DNA of 64,000 nucleotides from Paracoccus sp. (in: a-proteobacteria) (GTDB lineage: Bacteria; Pseudomonadota; Alphaproteobacteria; Rhodobacterales; Rhodobacteraceae): assembly GCF_030538655.1 (NCBI RefSeq), contig NZ_JAUNTO010000007.1:62001-126000 (forward strand), in the 5' to 3' direction. The notes beneath the pieces are model-generated. The model ran no database searches. It saw nothing but the letters and a program-made list of their open reading frames with translations, and was not told the origin of the DNA. Below are positions 44,363 through 53,598 of the stretch, piece by piece (the first letter of the stretch is position 1; every line of letters starts with the position of its first letter). A program made the translations under genes and the position numbers.

Positions 44363-45104
44363 CGTTTTCGTCCTTGCCACGGCCGCGGAATCCGGTGGCG
44401 ACCACGAATTTTTCGCTGGAATCGCTGCGGCTGGCCGGGGGTTTGACGTTGGCAACCTTGTCAAAGTTGCGTTTCAGAATGGCCTGCATCTCGGTTTCCG
44501 CCCCGCCTGACAGCACCTTGGCGATAAAGGTGCCGCCCGGTTCCAGCACGTCAAAGGCCAGTTGTGCCGCCGCCTCGACCAAGGCCACGATGCGCAGATG
44601 GTCGGTGCCCTTGTGCCCGGAACTGGCCGCCGCCATGTCGGACATGACCACATCGGCGCGCCCGCCCAGCCACGCCTTGACCTTATCGTCGGCGCCATCT
44701 TCCAGAAAATCGAGTTGGTGAATCTCGGCCCCGGCGATCGGGTCCACCTCTTGCAGATCGACGCCCAGAACGGTGCCGCGCGGCTTGCCGGATTTTTCGC
44801 CCAGGGCATTCACGCGGGCCACGGCCACCTGACACCAGCCGCCGGGCGCGCAGCCCAGATCGACCACCCGCGCGCCGGGTTTCAGAAAGCCGTATTTGTC
44901 ATCCAGTTCCAGTATCTTGAAGGCCGCGCGTCCGCGATAGCCCTCGCGCTTTGCCCGCACCACATAGGGGTCGTTCAACTGCCGTTCCAGCCACAGTTTC
45001 GACGACAGCTTGCGCCCCTTGGCGGTTTTTACCCGCACCCGCAGGTCACGCTGCCCGCGCCCGGATGATTTGCCCGTGCGGCTGCCCTTGCCGGTTGTCG
45101 TCAT
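44346..45104 (-). CDS. rlmE: 23S rRNA (uridine-2'-O) methyltransferase
   Basis: RlmE (FtsJ/RrmJ) methylates U2552 in the A-loop of 23S rRNA in the large subunit. The 252-residue protein has a basic N-terminal extension, then [35 protein letters not shown], the SAM motif [30 protein letters not shown] and [20 protein letters not shown]; the catalytic K-D-K-E set fits. C-terminal [22 protein letters not shown] follows. Its ATG overlaps the stop of the Ppx/GppA gene by one base. Confidence 0.93.
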   Translation of the reverse strand: MTTTGKGSRTGKSSGRGQRDLRVRVKTAKGRKLSSKLWLERQLNDPYVVRAKREGYRGRAAFKILELDDKYGFLKPGARVVDLGCAPGGWCQVAVARVNALGEKSGKPRGTVLGVDLQEVDPIAGAEIHQLDFLEDGADDKVKAWLGGRADVVMSDMAAASSGHKGTDHLRIVALVEAAAQLAFDVLEPGGTFIAKVLSGGAETEMQAILKRNFDKVANVKPPASRSDSSEKFVVATGFRGRGKDENDDDAT

Positions 45105-46225
45105 CAGCCTGTTCCCTCTATTCCGTCCGTTGTCAGCACGCCATCATGTGCCATCTGGGCGTAAAGCAACCCTTCGCGCAGGCCGCGGTCGGCGACCGAC
45201 AGCCGCGTGGTGGGCCAGATGCGCATCAGGGTTTGCAGGATCGCCGCGCCCGACATAATCAGCGCGTGACGTTCGCGCCCGATGCGCGGGTCCGTGCGGC
45301 GGCCTTCTGGGCCAAGCGTCAGGTAAGAGCGGATCACCTTGTCGATCTGATCGCTGGTCATGCTGAGACCATCCACCTTGTTGCGGTCATAGCGGCGCAG
45401 GCCCAGATGGCTGGCGGCCACCGTCGTCACCGTGCCGGATGTGCCGATGATCTGAAACGCGGGCGACGGGGTGTCATAGGCATAGGGCGCAAAGCCGGAC
45501 AGCATTTCCTCGAAATACCAGCTCATCAGGGCAAAGCGGCCCTGATCGTCCTCGACATCGGCGAACTGGTCGCGCAGCGTCGCCACGCCCAAGGGCACGC
45601 TGATCCAGTCCACCACCCGCGCGCCGCCGGGCTGCGGCTTGTCGAACCCGTCGGCCAGCGCCAGAATGGCGCGGGATCGGCGCACCGGGTCCACGTCTTC
45701 AAGGTCGATCCAGACCAGTTCGGTTGACCCGCCGCCAATATCCACGACCAGCAGTTGTTCCGTCTGACGGCTGACCAGCGGCGCGCAGGAAATGACGGCC
45801 AGCCGCGCCTCTTCCTCGGCCTCGATGATTTCGACCGGCAGGCCGGTTTCGCGGCGGATCATGCGCAGAAAGTCGCGGCTGTTATGGGCGCGGCGACAGG
45901 CCTCGGTCGCGACCAGCCGCATCTTTCTGACGCCATGGGTTTCCAGCTTGCGGCGGCAGACCTGAAGTGCGTGAACGGTGCGCGCCATCGAACTGCGGGA
46001 CAGACGCCCCGAAGCCTCCAGCCCATGACCAAGCTGCACGGGCTTGGAAAAGCTGTCCACAACCTGAAACTGATTGCCACGCGGTCGCGCAATCAGCATC
46101 CGGCACGAATTTGTTCCAAGGTCCAGCGCAGCATAAAGCTGCCCGTCCTCGGGGTTGCGGGTGCCAGAAGGCTCGACCGTGGATTTCGGGAACGCGTCCG
46201 CACCCGCGGGACGCCTGGGCGCCAT
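45104..46225 (-). CDS. Ppx/GppA family phosphatase, second paralogue
   Basis: Starting at 46225 (GGAGGG seven bases upstream) gives 373 residues. The ASKHA fold is visible as [33 protein letters not shown], the second motif [16 protein letters not shown] and [16 protein letters not shown]. It lacks the C-terminal HD-like domain of the longer protein at 18871. Such short forms hydrolyse pppGpp or polyphosphate, or both. It is translated with rlmE (TGATG overlap), an arrangement also known in related genomes. Which activity dominates cannot be told. Confidence 0.88.
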   Translation of the reverse strand: MAPRRPAGADAFPKSTVEPSGTRNPEDGQLYAALDLGTNSCRMLIARPRGNQFQVVDSFSKPVQLGHGLEASGRLSRSSMARTVHALQVCRRKLETHGVRKMRLVATEACRRAHNSRDFLRMIRRETGLPVEIIEAEEEARLAVISCAPLVSRQTEQLLVVDIGGGSTELVWIDLEDVDPVRRSRAILALADGFDKPQPGGARVVDWISVPLGVATLRDQFADVEDDQGRFALMSWYFEEMLSGFAPYAYDTPSPAFQIIGTSGTVTTVAASHLGLRRYDRNKVDGLSMTSDQIDKVIRSYLTLGPEGRRTDPRIGRERHALIMSGAAILQTLMRIWPTTRLSVADRGLREGLLYAQMAHDGVLTTDGIEGTG

Positions 46226-46454
46226 CGCAACGCCCTCCGATCTCAAGTTGATGAAAACGTAGCGGCTGGCGGGGCGGCCTTCAAGGGCGTGCGGTTCAAC
46301 AAAGTGATGAAAAGGTTTCATGGCCGGGGCGGTTGCGGGTCTGCGGCAAAAACGTCAGAACGGCGGCGCAGGTCGCAAATTCCCCGCCATGGTCGCAACT
46401 GACACGCAGGGCCGCGCGGCAGCCGATTAGGTGGGGGGCACAAGGGGGAACCGC

Positions 46455-46736
46455 ATGTCCGAACTGACGCTGGTATTTTGGCGCGACATTCCTGCTCAGG
46501 TCACTCTGGGCAAAGGGCGGTCGGCGCAGCGCGTCATTCTGGCCGAACGGTTCGAAAAGGCCATCGACCGCGCGGCCATGAAGGCGGGTCTGTCCGGCAG
46601 CGACGCGTATCTGAACGAATGGCGTCGCGTGACTGTGCCGGGCGACGACCCGCAGGCCGAAGCCGCCCGGATCGAGGCAGATTACGACGATGACCGTCTG
46701 CGGGCGCTGATTGCCCGCGACGGATTTGCCACCTGA
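46455..46736 (+). CDS. 'Virulence factor' family small protein (PF13769-like)
   Basis: The ATG at 46455 follows AGGGGG and gives 93 residues: LVFWRDIPAQVTLGKGRSAQRVILAERFEKAIDRAAMKAGLSGSDAYLNEWRR. From memory this matches the small family labelled 'virulence factor', which in alphaproteobacteria sits next to MetF-like and methyl-THF methyltransferase genes. The label does not imply pathogenicity. It heads a three-gene set on the plus strand and ends 28 bases before the next start. Its role is unknown; context suggests one-carbon metabolism. Confidence 0.75.
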   Translation: MSELTLVFWRDIPAQVTLGKGRSAQRVILAERFEKAIDRAAMKAGLSGSDAYLNEWRRVTVPGDDPQAEAARIEADYDDDRLRALIARDGFAT

Positions 46737-46764
46737 TCCGAAAGGCCCGTTAAGGATGTCGCTG

Positions 46765-47637
46765 ATGCCATTCCGAGTAACTTCCCGCGCCGATGTGCCG
46801 CTGGCTGATTTTCTGCAAGGTGCCTCGATCGAGGTGATGCCGCGCACGGCTGCCGGCGTGGCTGATTTCCGCGCCATCCTGCCCGCAGGCACGCAGGTGT
46901 TCGTCGCGCATATCGATGGCACCGCCCCGGCGGATATGCAGGCCACCGTGGCCCGGCTGGCGGCCGAGGGCATGGCCCCGGTGCCGCATATCCCGGCGCG
47001 GATCGTGCCGGATCGCCCCGCGCTGGCCGATTGGGTCGCCGCCTATCGCGATGCCGGGGCCGATCAGGTGCTGTTGCTGGGCGGCGGTCTGGGTGCCCCG
47101 CGCGGCGCATTCGCCGATTCGATGCAATTGCTGGACACCGGCCTGTTTGGCGACTTCAAGACGCTGTTCGTCGCCGGCCACCCCGAGGGCAACCGCGACA
47201 TCGACCCCGCTGGCGGCGAGGCCGAGGTGATGCGCGCCCTGCGCTGGAAGGCCGATTTCGCCGAACGCACCGGCGCGGATATGCAGATCGTCACGCAATT
47301 CTGTTTCGAGGCGCAGCCGGTGATCGACTGGGCCGCACGGTTGCAGGCCGCGGGGCTGAACATGCCGATCCGCATCGGCGTCGCTGGCCCGGCCAAGCTG
47401 CAAACCATGCTGAAATTCGCCATCATGTGCGGTGTCGGCCCGTCTTTGCGGGTGTTGCAACGCCGCGCCCGCGACGTGACCAAGCTGCTGACCCCTTATG
47501 AGCCGACCGATTTCGTCACCGCGCTGGCCCGGCACAAGGCCGCGAACCCGGATTTCCCGGTGATCGCCGCGCATATCTTCCCCTTGGGCGGGATTACCGC
47601 CAGCACCGACTGGCTGGCCCGCGCCAGCGCCGATTGA
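46765..47637 (+). CDS. MetF-like methylenetetrahydrofolate reductase family protein
   Basis: With AAGGA eight bases upstream, the ATG at 46765 gives 290 residues; an ATG three codons upstream is possible. The TIM-barrel flavoprotein pattern is seen in ASIEVMPRTAAGVADF, PVPHIPARIVPDRPALADWV, QVLLLGGGLGAPRG, FVAGHPEGNRDI and IVTQFCFEAQPVIDWAARL. It is a distant relative of classic MetF and probably reduces methylene-THF to methyl-THF. It lies 10 bases before the methyl-THF:cobalamin methyltransferase gene, which would use its product. Confidence 0.85.
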   Translation: MPFRVTSRADVPLADFLQGASIEVMPRTAAGVADFRAILPAGTQVFVAHIDGTAPADMQATVARLAAEGMAPVPHIPARIVPDRPALADWVAAYRDAGADQVLLLGGGLGAPRGAFADSMQLLDTGLFGDFKTLFVAGHPEGNRDIDPAGGEAEVMRALRWKADFAERTGADMQIVTQFCFEAQPVIDWAARLQAAGLNMPIRIGVAGPAKLQTMLKFAIMCGVGPSLRVLQRRARDVTKLLTPYEPTDFVTALARHKAANPDFPVIAAHIFPLGGITASTDWLARASAD

Positions 47638-47647
47638 AAGGAGCATC

Positions 47648-48604
47648 ATGACCCGCACCGTTTTGGAATCCGCCACGAAAACCGTCACCATCGGCTTTGA
47701 CGAGCCGTTCTGCGTTATCGGCGAACGCATCAACCCCACGGGCCGCAAAAAGCTGGCGGCCGAGTTGGAGGCCGGGGATTTTTCCACCGTCGAAAAGGAC
47801 GCGCTGGAACAGGTCGCCTGCGGCGCGGCGGTGCTGGATATAAACGCGGGCGTCGTTTACAACAGCAACCCCAATCCGAACGAAACCGAACCGCCGCTGA
47901 TGCGCCAGATGATCGAACTGGTGCAGGGGTTGGTCGATGTGCCTTTGTGCATCGATTCCAGTGTGCCCGGCGCGCTTGAGGCCGGGCTGGCCGTCGCCAG
48001 GGGCCGTCCGCTGGTCAACAGCGTCACCGGCGAGGAGGACCGGCTGGAACTGGTTCTGCCGCTGATCAAGAAATACAATGTGCCGGTGGTGGCGATTTCC
48101 AACGATGACACCGGCATCAGCGAAGACCCGGACGTGCGCTTTGCCGTGGCGAAAAAGATCGTCGAACGCGCCGCTGACTTTGGTATCCCGGCGCATGACA
48201 TCGTGGTTGATCCGCTGGTGATGCCGGTGGGCGCGATGGCGACGGCGGGGCAGCAGGTGTTCGCGCTGGTGCGCCGCCTGCGCGACGAACTGGGCGTGAA
48301 CACCACCTGCGGCGCGTCGAACATCAGCTTTGGCCTGCCCAATCGGCACGGGATCAACGCCGCCTTTCTGCCGATGGCCATTGGCGCGGGCATGACCAGC
48401 GCCATCATGAACCCGGTCCGCCCCGCCGAGATGGAGGCGATCAAGGCCGCCAACATGCTGATGAACCACGACCCGAACGGCGGCGACTGGATCAGATTCT
48501 CGCGCGTGATCGAGGCGGTCCACGCTGGCACCCCCTTTGCCGAGGCCGCGCAGGCGGCATCCCCCGCCAGTGCGGGCCGTCGCGGCGGGCGTCGTCGGGG
48601 CTGA
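47648..48604 (+). CDS. Methyltetrahydrofolate:cobalamin methyltransferase (pterin-binding)
   Basis: The 318-residue protein begins with AAAGGAG before the ATG. It is a stand-alone pterin-binding TIM barrel like the middle domain of MetH or AcsE. Seen are FCVIGERINPTGRKKLAAEL, AAVLDINAGVVYNSN, the DxD-type LCIDSSVPGALEAGL, LVNSVTGEEDRL, VVDPLVMPVGA and NTTCGASNISFGLPNR. It would move the methyl group of methyl-THF to a corrinoid protein. No cobalamin-binding or homocysteine domains are in this window. The C-terminus is an Arg/Gly-rich tail. Confidence 0.9.
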   Translation: MTRTVLESATKTVTIGFDEPFCVIGERINPTGRKKLAAELEAGDFSTVEKDALEQVACGAAVLDINAGVVYNSNPNPNETEPPLMRQMIELVQGLVDVPLCIDSSVPGALEAGLAVARGRPLVNSVTGEEDRLELVLPLIKKYNVPVVAISNDDTGISEDPDVRFAVAKKIVERAADFGIPAHDIVVDPLVMPVGAMATAGQQVFALVRRLRDELGVNTTCGASNISFGLPNRHGINAAFLPMAIGAGMTSAIMNPVRPAEMEAIKAANMLMNHDPNGGDWIRFSRVIEAVHAGTPFAEAAQAASPASAGRRGGRRRG

Positions 48605-48640
48605 GTGATGGGGGGCTGACCCGTTGAGCCGATATGCTGG

Positions 48641-48671
48641 GGGCGGTCATCCTTGGGTGGCCGCCCTTTTT
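48641..48671 (+). terminator. Terminator of the one-carbon gene cluster
   Basis: A stem GGGCGG/CCGCCC with an imperfect 14-base interior is followed by TTTTT, about 36 bases after the methyltransferase stop. Confidence 0.7.
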
Positions 48672-48697
48672 GCGGGGCGCGCGGTTTGGGTGCCGGG

Positions 48698-49807
48698 TTA
48701 GCCCGCGCTGTCCGGTTCCGCGTCGGGCCTGCGGAAACTGTGGGGCAGGCGCCCTGTGCGCGCGACAAAAGCGCGGGTGAAATGGGCCAGTCCGGTATAG
48801 CCCAGATCCCTGGAAATTTCTGTCAGAGGTTGGCGCGTGTCGCGCAGCAGGTGAACGGCGGTTTCGTGGCGCAGATCGTGGATCAGCTCGATCGCCCGCC
48901 GCCCGCGTGTCTGACGGCAGGCGCGATCCAGCGTGGCAGTGCTGACGCCAAGGGCATCGGCCAGCTCCCCGATGGTTCGCCCGCCGCCCAGTTCACCGGC
49001 GGCCAGTTGCATAAAACGATCCACCAGCGGCAAATTCGGCAGGCTGTGTGTCAGTGCCGCAGGCTGACGGGCAGGCGGGTCCAGCCGTGACAGCCGCACC
49101 GCCAGCAGGCCCAGATGGCAGGTCACGGCGGCACGGGCATCCGCCGTGTCGCGGGCCGTTTCCACCGCCAGATCCGACAGCGTGACCTGCAAGGCATGGG
49201 CTTCGTCACCAATGCTGCCCAGAACCGGGTGGCTTGGCAGGGCAGGTGTCAGGTCGGTGCACAGATCAGCCCCGAACAACAGCACATGGCCCCGCGCCTG
49301 ACCCAAGGGCAGCGTGGCAAAGCCGGTGCCGGCCGGCAGAAACTGCACCGAGCCGGGACCAAGGATCAGGCGGCGGCGCGGGAAATCCAGTTGCAGCGCG
49401 CCGCCCGTCACCCAGATCAGCACATGATCGACACGGGTGCGCGGCTGCGGCGGCGTGCTGCGCGCGCCCCAGATGAACCCCTCAAGCGGCAGCAGGCGCA
49501 GCCCGTTCAGGCGTGGCACCGGATGCTGCGCAAGGGGGCGGTCCTGCACCGGCAAAACCGCCGCCATGCTGTCGTGATCGGCGTTTGTTTCGGGCGGCAC
49601 CACGGCGGCAGGCACGGCGCGCGGATAGAGCGCCCGCCCCTCGGGGATGTAACCGGCGGTAATGTTGGCACGTGCAAGCCTGCCACTGCCGACCTGTTCG
49701 GCGGGCAGGCTGACACCGGATTGGGTCAGCCCTTTGAACCGGCTGGGGGTAAAGGGCCACCCACCGCCGGAAAAGATGCGACCTGCGCCGGGTGTATGCA
49801 TGGCCAT
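48698..49807 (-). CDS. AraC family transcriptional regulator
   Basis: The C-terminal 110 residues are an AraC HTH domain: LVDRFMQLAAGELGGGRTIGELADALGVSTATLDRACRQTRGRRAIELIHDLR and a second helix-turn-helix LTEISRDLGYTGLAHFTRAFVARTGRLPHSFR. The N-terminal part carries a cupin-like sensing region (VDHVLIWVTGGALQLDF, GPGSVQFLPAGTGFATLPLG). The start is uncertain; ATGs at 49807 and 49813 give about 370 residues, and one near 49567 would drop a leader without known similarity. Ligand and targets are unknown; it converges with the one-carbon cluster. Confidence 0.85.
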   Translation of the reverse strand: MAMHTPGAGRIFSGGGWPFTPSRFKGLTQSGVSLPAEQVGSGRLARANITAGYIPEGRALYPRAVPAAVVPPETNADHDSMAAVLPVQDRPLAQHPVPRLNGLRLLPLEGFIWGARSTPPQPRTRVDHVLIWVTGGALQLDFPRRRLILGPGSVQFLPAGTGFATLPLGQARGHVLLFGADLCTDLTPALPSHPVLGSIGDEAHALQVTLSDLAVETARDTADARAAVTCHLGLLAVRLSRLDPPARQPAALTHSLPNLPLVDRFMQLAAGELGGGRTIGELADALGVSTATLDRACRQTRGRRAIELIHDLRHETAVHLLRDTRQPLTEISRDLGYTGLAHFTRAFVARTGRLPHSFRRPDAEPDSAG

Positions 49808-49934
49808 TGACAACCTGTGATTGCACCGTCTTCGGCGGATTATTGCCGATCAAATGCGGATCACAAAGTATTAGTTGCAGAAAATGTCAATGATTTTGGG
49901 GCTGTTGCCTTCCTGACGCAGTGGGAACCTTGCG

Positions 49935-50816
49935 TCATCCGACCGGCCAGTCCTGCCAACCCTTCATTCGCGCCCGAAACCAGCTTCGCTGCGATTTGGC
50001 GTATTGACGGGTGGCGATGATCGCGCGCTCGGTTGCTTGGGGCAGCGTCAGTTCGCCACGCAGATGCGCGATCAGCTCGGGCGCGCCGATGGCCCGCGCC
50101 CATTGCGCGCGCTGATCCCAAAGCGGCAGCATGGCCCGCGCTTCGTCCAGCGCGCCAGTGGCCATCATGGTGTGGAACCGCCGCTCGATCCGATCCGCCA
50201 GCCAGTCGCGATCCGCCTGCAAGACAAGGCGCGTGGCGGCATCCGGCCCGATCAGCGGCGGCGGCGTGTCGGCCTGCCATTCCGCCAGACCGCGCCCGGT
50301 GGCCTGCAATACCTCCCACGCGCGCTGGACGCGGGCCGGGTTCAGGCAGTCGATCCGCCCGCGCGTCAGCGGGTCCAGCGCGGCGACCATGGCGGCCAGC
50401 CCGCCGTCGCCCGCCAGCAGGGCATCACCTGCCGCGCGAATCTGGGGCGGCACCGGCGGCACCCAGGCCAGCCCCTCGGTCAGCGCGGTCAGATACAGGC
50501 CGGTGCCGCCGACCACGATCAGCCGCTGCCCGTCCGCGACCAGCGCACGCACATCGGCCAGCCAGTCGCCCACCGAATAGGCCCGCCCCGGCGCGACATG
50601 CCCATACAGCCGATGCGGCGCCTGCATTTCCTCGGCAGGCGAGGGGCGCGCGGTCAGCACCCGCCAGCAGGCCCAGATCTGCAAGGCGTCGGCATTCACG
50701 ATCACCCCGCCCTGCGCCTGCGCGACCGCCAGGGCCAGCGCCGACTTGCCGCTGGCCGTCGGACCGGCGATCAGCAGGTGCCTGTCGGACGGGATTTGGG
50801 GAAACTGTTGCGTCAT
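49935..50816 (-). CDS. miaA: tRNA dimethylallyltransferase
   Basis: MiaA adds a dimethylallyl group to A37 of tRNAs reading UNN codons. The ATG at 50816 gives 293 residues. Seen are the P-loop [38 protein letters not shown], the RLYGHV segment, [18 protein letters not shown] and the C-terminal [17 protein letters not shown]. The gene diverges from pyrH with only 76 bases between the starts. Confidence 0.95.
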   Translation of the reverse strand: MTQQFPQIPSDRHLLIAGPTASGKSALALAVAQAQGGVIVNADALQIWACWRVLTARPSPAEEMQAPHRLYGHVAPGRAYSVGDWLADVRALVADGQRLIVVGGTGLYLTALTEGLAWVPPVPPQIRAAGDALLAGDGGLAAMVAALDPLTRGRIDCLNPARVQRAWEVLQATGRGLAEWQADTPPPLIGPDAATRLVLQADRDWLADRIERRFHTMMATGALDEARAMLPLWDQRAQWARAIGAPELIAHLRGELTLPQATERAIIATRQYAKSQRSWFRARMKGWQDWPVG

Positions 50817-50892
50817 GTCACCTTGCGCCCGGTTGAACCCGCGCCGGTTTTGCGACATTTTCCCGCCCAAGGAAACACAGGGGGCCAGAAAG

Positions 50893-51627
50893 ATGACAGA
50901 TTCCAACGGGGCACGGCCCACCAGCTATAACCGCGTCATGCTGAAGATTTCCGGCGAGGCGCTGATGGGCGATCAGGGCTTTGGCCTGCATCCGCCCACC
51001 GTCGCCCGCATCGCCAACGAGGTCGAATCGGTCGCCAAGATGGGGGTCGAGGTGTGTATGGTCATCGGCGGCGGCAACATCTTCCGCGGCCTTCAGGGCA
51101 GCGCGCAGGGGATGGAGCGCACCACCGCCGACTATATGGGGATGCTGGCTACCGTCATGAACGCGCTGGCCATGCAATCCGCGCTAGAGGCCAAGGGCCT
51201 GCACTGCCGGGTGATTTCCGCCATCCGCATGGATGAGGTCTGCGAACCCTACATCCGCCGCCGCGCCGTCCGGCATCTGGAAAAGAAACGGATCATCATC
51301 TTTGCCGCCGGCACCGGCAACCCATATTTTACCACCGACACCGCCGCCACGCTGCGCGCCAATGAAATGGGCTGCGAGGCGATCTTCAAGGGCACCAAGG
51401 TCGATGGCGTTTATGACAAAGACCCCAAGAAATTCCCCGATGCCAAACGCTATGACGACGTGACCTATGACGAGGTGCTGCAAAAGCATCTGGGGGTGAT
51501 GGACGCATCCGCCATCGCGCTGGCCCGCGACAACCGCCTGCCGATCATCGTGTTTTCGCTGGACGAACCGGGCGGCTTCCGCTCGATCCTGTCGGGGCAG
51601 GGCACCTATACCCGCGTGCATATCTGA
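50893..51627 (+). CDS. pyrH: UMP kinase
   Basis: PyrH phosphorylates UMP to UDP. The start at 50893 gives 244 residues beginning [20 protein letters not shown], then [64 protein letters not shown] and the C-terminal [10 protein letters not shown]. Homohexameric in other bacteria. Usually pyrH is followed by frr; here a sodium-channel gene starts three bases after the stop instead, so the standard frr linkage is broken. Confidence 0.97.
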   Translation: MTDSNGARPTSYNRVMLKISGEALMGDQGFGLHPPTVARIANEVESVAKMGVEVCMVIGGGNIFRGLQGSAQGMERTTADYMGMLATVMNALAMQSALEAKGLHCRVISAIRMDEVCEPYIRRRAVRHLEKKRIIIFAAGTGNPYFTTDTAATLRANEMGCEAIFKGTKVDGVYDKDPKKFPDAKRYDDVTYDEVLQKHLGVMDASAIALARDNRLPIIVFSLDEPGGFRSILSGQGTYTRVHI

Positions 51628-51630
51628 CAG

Positions 51631-52416
51631 ATGGGCTTGCGCGACCGTATCGGCCAGATCATTTATGGCAAAGCTGCGCAGATGTTCATCACCTGCGTAA
51701 TCCTGTTCAACGCGCTGGTGCTGGGGCTGGAAACCTCGGGCACGATCATGGCACAGGCGGGGCCGCTGATTCTGGCGCTGGATATGCTGTGCCTGACGAT
51801 CTTTGTGGCTGAAATCGCAGCCAAGATGTTCGCCAGCGGCTGGCGCTTTTTCCGCGATGGCTGGAACCTGTTCGATTTCGTCGTGGTCGGCATTGCCCTG
51901 ATGCCTGCCACGCAGGGCTTGTCTGTCCTGCGCGCCTTGCGGGTGCTGCGATTGTTGCGGGTCGTTTCGGTCACACCGCGCCTGCGCCGCGTGGTCGAAG
52001 GCTTTCTGGCCGCGCTGCCCGGCATGGCTAGCGTTTTCCTGCTGATGGGGATCATTTTCTACGTCGGCGCCGTCATCGCGACCAAGCTGTTTGCCACCGC
52101 CTTTCCTGAATGGTTCGGCGATCTGGGCAATTCAGCCTATACGCTGTTTCAGGTCATGACGCTGGAAAGCTGGTCGATGGGCATCGTCCGTCCGGTGATG
52201 GAAAGCTATCCCTATGCCTGGCTGTTCTTTGTGCCCTTCATCCTTGTGACCACCTTCGCGGTGATGAACCTTGTCGTGGGTCTTATCGTGAACTCCATGC
52301 AAGAGGCGCATCAGGAAGAAGAAAGCGAAGCGACCGAAGCTTATCGCGATCAGGTTCTGGCCCGGCTGACCGCGATCGAAAAACAGCTTGCCCGGCGCGA
52401 TCAATCACCCGACTGA
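51631..52416 (+). CDS. Bacterial voltage-gated sodium channel (BacNav/NaChBac type)
   Basis: The 261-residue protein has the six-helix single-domain layout. The S4 voltage sensor is SVLRALRVLRLLRVVSVTPRLRR, with arginines every third position. The pore helix and selectivity filter read FQVMTLESWSMGIVRPVME, the same TLESWSM core as NavAb. S6 is IILVTTFAVMNLVVG-like, and the cytoplasmic tail (EEESEATEAYRDQVLARLTAIEKQLAR) forms a predicted four-helix coiled coil. It should conduct Na+ on depolarisation across the inner membrane. It starts three bases after pyrH, so it may be co-expressed. Confidence 0.93.
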   Translation: MGLRDRIGQIIYGKAAQMFITCVILFNALVLGLETSGTIMAQAGPLILALDMLCLTIFVAEIAAKMFASGWRFFRDGWNLFDFVVVGIALMPATQGLSVLRALRVLRLLRVVSVTPRLRRVVEGFLAALPGMASVFLLMGIIFYVGAVIATKLFATAFPEWFGDLGNSAYTLFQVMTLESWSMGIVRPVMESYPYAWLFFVPFILVTTFAVMNLVVGLIVNSMQEAHQEEESEATEAYRDQVLARLTAIEKQLARRDQSPD

Positions 52417-52560
52417 CGGTCCCGGTTTCTTGTCTGGGGTAAGACCCTTCGGTGATCGTCTGGTGATCTGCCCGGCGCATGGAGCCGTCGCCGGGCTTGC
52501 CCCCGGATGCGGGCGGCGTGTAATCAGGGGCGAAACGCCATTAACAAAGGTCACCCCACC

Positions 52561-53592
52561 ATGCGCATCTGTCAGGATCTTGCCGCCGCCATCGGAAACA
52601 CGCCGCTGATCCGGCTGAAACGCGCCAGCGAGGAAACCGGGTGCGAGATTTTGGGCAAGGCCGAATTCATGAACCCCGGCCAGTCGATCAAGGACCGCGC
52701 CGCATTGTATATCATCCGCGACGCGGTGGCGCGCGGTGCGCTGAAGCCCGGTGGCACCATTGTCGAGGGCACGGCGGGTAACACCGGCATCGGGCTGGCG
52801 CTGGTGGGGGCCTCGATGGGGTTCAAATCGGTGATCGTCATTCCTGAAACCCAAAGTCAGGAAAAGAAAGACATGCTGCGGCTGGCGGGGGCAATCCTGG
52901 TCGAAGTGCCTGCCGCGCCTTATAAAAACCCGAACAATTATGTCCGCTATTCCGGCCGCTTGGCCGAGGCGCTGGCGAAAACCGAACCTAATGGCGTTAT
53001 CTGGGCCAATCAGTTCGACAATGTGGCCAACCGTCAGGCGCATCTGGAAACCACCGGGCCAGAGATCTGGGAACAGACCGGCGGCAAGGTGGATGGTTTC
53101 GTCTGCGCCGTCGGCTCGGGCGGGACGCTGGCCGGGGTTGGGATGGCCTTGCAGCCCAAGGGGGTGAAGATCGGCCTTGCCGACCCCGAGGGCGCGGCGC
53201 TGTATTCCTTTTATACCACGGGCGCATTTGACGCGCCGGGCACCTCGATCACCGAAGGCATCGGCCAGTCGCGCATCACCGCCAATCTTGAAGGCTTTAC
53301 CCCTGATTTCAACTGGCGGATCAGCGATGCCGAGGCGCTGCCAATCCTGTTTGATATGGCCGAACACGAAGGGCTGAACCTTGGCGGATCGTCGGGCATC
53401 AACGTCGCTGGTGCGATCCGCATGGCGCGCGAGATGGGGCCGGGCCACACCATCGTGACGGTGCTGTGCGATTCCGGCTCACGCTATCAGAGCAAGCTGT
53501 ATAACCCGGAATTTCTGCGCGCCAAAGGATTGCCGGTGCCGGAATGGCTGGTCGCTGAAAAGCCCGTGATGCCCGAAGTTTACGAGGACTGA
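52561..53592 (+). CDS. cysK: Cysteine synthase A (O-acetylserine sulfhydrylase)
   Basis: The ATG at 52561 gives 343 residues of a PLP-dependent fold type II enzyme. It shows IGNTPLIRLKRASEETG, the lysine motif GQSIKDRAALYII, VEGTAGNTGIGLALVGASMG, and CAVGSGGTLAGVGMALQ. It makes cysteine from O-acetylserine and sulphide. It is of the longer subgroup (about 340 residues) rather than the 315-residue enteric type. The large MscS-type gene begins six bases after its stop. Confidence 0.92.
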   Translation: MRICQDLAAAIGNTPLIRLKRASEETGCEILGKAEFMNPGQSIKDRAALYIIRDAVARGALKPGGTIVEGTAGNTGIGLALVGASMGFKSVIVIPETQSQEKKDMLRLAGAILVEVPAAPYKNPNNYVRYSGRLAEALAKTEPNGVIWANQFDNVANRQAHLETTGPEIWEQTGGKVDGFVCAVGSGGTLAGVGMALQPKGVKIGLADPEGAALYSFYTTGAFDAPGTSITEGIGQSRITANLEGFTPDFNWRISDAEALPILFDMAEHEGLNLGGSSGINVAGAIRMAREMGPGHTIVTVLCDSGSRYQSKLYNPEFLRAKGLPVPEWLVAEKPVMPEVYED

Positions 53593-53598
53593 TCCCGC

